In this document: positions 60,301-64,000 of the stretch, in pieces
Position numbering within the stretch: the stretch's first letter is position 1
Layout of the letters: each line of letters starts with the position of its first letter
DNA from: Apostichopus japonicus
Lineage: Eukaryota; Echinodermata; Holothuroidea; Aspidochirotida; Stichopodidae
Reading direction: 5' to 3'
Assembly (NCBI RefSeq): GCF_037975245.1
Contig: NC_092580.1
Location: 12,307,501-12,371,500, forward strand
Length of the DNA stretch: 64,000 nt
Program-made: the position numbers and the translations under genes
Notes under the pieces: generated by a model
Told to the model about the DNA's origin: nothing
Databases searched by the model: none
What the model saw: the letters and a program-made list of their open reading frames with translations, nothing else

Positions 60301-62921
60301 AACCTCAAAGTACAGGCTAGCCAGAGATATGGAGATCAAGGCGACTGCAACACCCGCAACAACCCCCACCCCCCGCCCCCACCCTCCTTATAGTTTCATG
60401 ACAAAAGACAACGGATATATGTTTCACAGCCTTGTACAGTACCAATGATATTCCCCATTGCAAATAGGGTAAAAATGGTCTCTTAAAGTTATTCTGTATT
60501 GAACACAAATATGCAAGATTATCAAATATTGTCAACTGCACATGGTCAAATTTCTTATACTCTTCATATTACCACCCTGGAGGTAATTAACCTCACTGGG
60601 ACATTCAGCCATCTTGTTTGCTAATTTAGAATTAATTATGGGAAAATTTAGAGATTAAATGCCTCCAGGAAAGTGCAGTTTGAAATCTTATAGCAATTAT
60701 AGCATCCTATAGTTTGGGCCCTATACACCTTTAACCTCTACACATTGAGTGTTGTAGTAACAAAATCAGGCAGTCAATAAAAGAGGCAGCCCTCAATGTG
60801 AGTTTACTTTGGTTATGCATACCAGGGGTGGAGAAGGGGTGAGGGTAGAGATCAAAGAGAAAAGGGGACGTAAATATTGTGGGTTGGGGTAAGTTTAGTA
60901 CATAAAGGCAAATGTATTAGTGAAGTATATAGGAATACCACCTTTGACATTAATTTAATGGTCAGGCAGAAAAAAAAAGGAGGGCATAGATATATGGAAG
61001 GGGGGTGGAAAAGGTTTGAAGCAACATCACGACCGCCAATAAGTATACTGTTAGCTTCCAGTAGGTTTGTTTAGCAGGCCGGCCCCCTCCCGCAAAGATT
61101 CCCATTTGAAGAAGTGGGAGCATTGCAAATATGGTTAAATGGGGTCTAGATGCAACCTCTACACATTGACTTCTATCAGATCTAACAAGATAAGGCAATC
61201 AATAAGGGAGGCAGATATCAATGAAAGTCTGCATTGATTCTATGTCAGGGGTGGAGGAGGGGTCAGGGTAGAGATGTTCTGAACAGAAAGGTGAAGTTTT
61301 GGAATGGGGCTACATATACAACGTGAAATACATAACCAGCACTAATACCTAATTTGCAAAGTCATTTGATTGTACAAGTCATGTAGAGAAAATGGTACGG
61401 TGGGGCAATTAGCATTTTGTACCCAATGTGGTACTCCTACACATTAAAATATGAAGTCTGCCCATGCTTCCCATCTTGAGATATCATGTTTACAAGGTTT
61501 TCATAAATTTGACCCCTTATGACCCAAATGACCTTTGACACTCACCAAAAACAATAGGCTTCTTTTACTCAATGTGGTTCTACTACACACTAAATATGAG
61601 GTCCTCCCAAGCTTTCCTTCCTGAAACATCATGTTTCCAAGGTTTCCACAAATTGACCCCTGGTAACCCCAAATGCCCTTTGCCTTCCACCAAAAACAAT
61701 AGGCTTCTTGTACTCAATGTGGTACTTCTACACATCATATATGAATTTGGTCTGACCTTCCCTTCCTGAGATATCGTGCTTACAAGCTGGGCGTCACACA
61801 CAGACACGCACACACACACGCCATCATGAATGCAAAGGTTACGACTATCATCGAAACCAAGAAACGTGACAAAGATATTATGCAGTGGGGTATCATTATG
61901 AGATATAAAGGCAAGGTATTAGAGAGGTCTTTAGAATACTATCATAAAATTAATCAGTTAGGTAGAAAAAAAAAGTAGGGCAGGGATATACCTAGTAGCT
62001 AAGCCAAACAAGGGGGTGGGGAATGCAGAGTATCAACAGTGAAAAATATAAAATAAAGTCTACTTTTAGCTTCCAGGTGAAAGCCGGCTGGACGTATTAT
62101 ACTTCATAGCCTCCAATGATTCCCCCAATTGCAAATATGGATAAATGGGGTCTATGTTAACCTCTACACATTGAGCATTGCAGTATCAAAATTAGACAAT
62201 CAATAAAGGAAGCAGCTCTCAATTTGATTTTGCATTGGTTCACTGCATACCAAGGTATGGAGAAGGGTGTAAGGGTAGAGATAAAAGAAAAAAAGTGCAC
62301 TATCCTACTAGCTCAATTGACACATACAAAAGTGACTGCATTTCAATTTGCTTTATTTGCTTTGCAATTGTAAAGAGATATAGTCTTTAACACATTTATG
62401 TAGTCCAAGATTTATCCTTTTATTTAATTTCTATTTTTAAATGGGGTTGCATTAAAAACATTTTAGATTTGAATTAAGTATAATAAAAGAGTATTTTAAA
62501 TAGTCCAATACTAAATACAAAAAAAAAACTGTATTTTATATGAAATAGATTTGTTTTCAAACCAATGAACTTAAACCAACAGTCAGTCAACTTTTGACTG
62601 GTGAGCCAGCAAGATAATCAAGCACTCAGCCATGCACAAACTAATTACCAGCCAATCCCATGCTCTCCCCCCCAGCCCCCCCCCCCCCCTCTCACACACA
62701 CTCACACCTCCAAAGAAATACAGTCTTTAACTCTTCAGAGCTAAAGACAGCTGGTGTTCTTTGTGAGACTCTTTCCATAATGTCTGCTACTTACCTAACA
62801 AGACTTATAAAACAATTTTTTCCGACACAACAGAATGGAAACAAGTGAAACAAAAACTTACGGGTACTACAGAGTTATCTCTGACATCATTTTCTGTAGG
62901 TTCTTCCTCATTTTCTGACTG
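57353..62921 (-). CDS. Candidate exons of an unidentified minus-strand gene (partial)
   Basis: Exon 62862-62921 (60 nt, phase 0/0, acceptor TTTCTCTTTAG, donor GTAAGT) encodes QSENEEEPTENDVRDNSVVP. Exon 59306-59375 (acceptor TTGTTTCACAG, donor GTGAGC) encodes IHAQTDCNNKPEGKYS followed by VSKSDEDG. A strong acceptor (TTACTTGTAATTTACAG) opens a possible last exon at 57475: joined in phase it gives AYKPPQ and a stop at 57456-57458; in phase 0 it runs LINLLSKDKDVHRNSAHSVQ to a TAA at 57353-57355. The peptides are acidic and low-complexity, with no recognisable domain. The 5' part would lie beyond 64000. Confidence 0.35.
57500..60100. other. No gene recognised apart from one candidate exon
   Basis: AT-rich, non-repetitive by eye. 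The only splice-flanked open segment I noticed is 59306-59375. Confidence 0.45.
60110..61340 (+). repeat. ~380-430-bp diverged repeat, copies 4-6
   Basis: Copies of the 56395 family begin near 60134, 60762 and 61184. Shared blocks are CAATCAATAA..GGAGGCAGC, CTCAATGTGA, GGGGTGGAG.AGGGGTGAGGG, TAGAGAT, GAAATAT.TAG.A, and AACCTCTACACATTGAG at the unit end. Confidence 0.8.
61424..61815 (+). repeat. ~145-bp tandem repeat ending in a CA-rich block
   Basis: Units start CAATGTGGTACTCCTACACA at 61424, 61570 and 61715 (the last partial). Each holds CTTCCTGAGATATCATGTTT, ACAAATTGACCCCTGGTAAC and CACCAAAAACAATAGGCTTC. The end is GCGTCACACACAGACACGCA and a CA run. It interrupts the ~380-bp family. Confidence 0.85.
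61890..62290 (+). repeat. ~380-bp diverged repeat, copy 7
   Basis: Continues the 60110 family after the 145-bp insertion: ATGAGATATAAAGGCAAGGT, TAGAATACTATC, TTAACCTCTACACATTGAGC, then the next unit start AATCAATAAAGGAAGCAGCT at about 62197 with CATTGGTTCACTGCATACCA. Confidence 0.75.
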
Positions 62922-62929
62922 CTAAAGAG

Positions 62930-64000
62930 AAACAAATACACCTCATTTGATTTGAATATAAATGATATTCAATGCACTTTACAAAATTCATGTAAGTAGA
63001 GATATGAAGGAGTATGGGGAGGGCAGGGGGGAGGGTAGGGTCAGGTACTTAACGGCACTTTGGTAACTTCTCTAGAATTACTGTTGAACATTACCAGATA
63101 GAACATAACATAAAGGAATCTTAACAACTAATAACTACTCCAATGTTGTTTTTTAATTTGGGAAATTTGCATTAACTTGTGTGCATAATAACATCACACA
63201 AAACCTTACAGTTTTGCATGAAAATTGGGCTGTGAATCAATTGAGATGTAAGATGCATACATCTCCCATCATCACAGAATTTACAATCAATTTACAAATT
63301 GTATCTTAAAGATCTGTACTCACTGGCCCCATATTAAGCATGCTATCACTTACAAAGCTTATGAGATTACATACTAGCTGTAGACTGTAGTGGTCGGAAA
63401 AAAAGCTCTGACTTCAAATTAGCCAAGAAATACACCATCCTTCCTATGTGTTTCACTAGTATGTGTTCTTCTGGTACAGTTCAGTTGGTAAAGACCAAGA
63501 AAATAATAAATGTTGTTTCACTGATCGATTCTGAGAGGTTCAGATCATTGTCCAGCTTGACTTGAGCCATATTTCATTCCATTTATTTTGTTGTATCACA
63601 ACATAAGTATGACATGTAACATAGCAGGAGATAAGAAACAAAACTTGTGGAAGGAAGTGTACTAAAAAACCTATGATAGGGCTTGTCTGGCAGTGACACT
63701 CCCTGAAAAAATACAGAACTTTACAGTTAGAATACAGAACAAAATACAAACAGAACCACCCCTCCCCACCCCCCTCACCTCCTCAGTGTGTCAGTGTACT
63801 CTTTTGTAACATGACCTTTTTCTGCTGCACCTATGGAGTAAATCACTGCTGAAGATAAACAATTGAGTATGCACATTAGAACAACAGGACAATTGTGGCT
63901 AATGAGTTTAGGCATATATCAAAGTTAGGGAGACTTTATCTTTAGAGGGCCTCTGCGTAGACTATACTGTCTATAATACATGTTTGTGTCAAAGTGTGCT
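62930..64000. other. No gene recognised
   Basis: AT-rich with short C- and G-runs. I found no exon with recognisable protein similarity; it may be intron of the candidate gene marked by exon 62862-62921. Confidence 0.4.

Overview
The window is animal nuclear DNA. It is AT-rich, gene-sparse, full of long introns with standard GT-AG splice sites, and heavily loaded with transposons and tandem repeats. The gene set (adducin, RPUSD3, a RING/B-box TRIM protein) and the dense hAT, CR1-type LINE and tRNA-SINE load fit a marine invertebrate deuterostome. The TRIM architecture looks most like the expanded TRIM families of echinoderms, and I lean to a sea cucumber. That placement is inference, not something the sequence proves.

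Layout. (1) 2994-10345, minus: the C-terminal two thirds of an adducin gene, seven recognisable exons from the aldolase-II-like head to the lysine-rich MARCKS-like tail. Exon 7574-7870 carries two in-frame TAA codons, and I found no N-terminal exons upstream. (2) 15320-41152, minus: a complete eight-exon RPUSD3 gene (mitochondrial RluA-like pseudouridine synthase D3). Its 1032-nt coding sequence is intact and all splice phases agree, but it is spread over about 26 kb. Its introns hold a 41-bp satellite, a tRNA-SINE, two LINE remnants, a 132-bp near-palindrome, a MULE-like element with a 9-bp target duplication, and an 8.9-kb hAT-like element. (3) 25311-34173: that hAT-like element has matching 16-bp termini and contains a decayed multi-exon transposase gene whose exons read start peptide, OTU-like protease segment, TTF zinc finger, DUF4371 hAT core, hAT dimerisation domain. 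(4) 41.5-51 kb: no gene found; three non-autonomous hAT elements with 8-bp target duplications, one carrying a nested MITE. (5) 51937-54132, plus: a single-exon 731-residue TRIM gene (RING, two B-boxes, coiled coil, propeller-like C terminus). (6) 54-64 kb: repeat families (a hairpin-rich minisatellite, a tRNA-SINE, a diverged ~380-bp family, a ~145-bp tandem) and two or three small candidate exons of an unidentified minus-strand gene that would continue past the right edge.

The genes do not form an obvious functional unit. Adducin caps spectrin-actin junctions, RPUSD3 modifies mitochondrial RNA, and TRIM proteins are ubiquitin ligases. The main theme of the window is transposon ecology: one large hAT-like element and several short non-autonomous elements share a subterminal motif, which suggests the short ones were moved by transposases of the same family.
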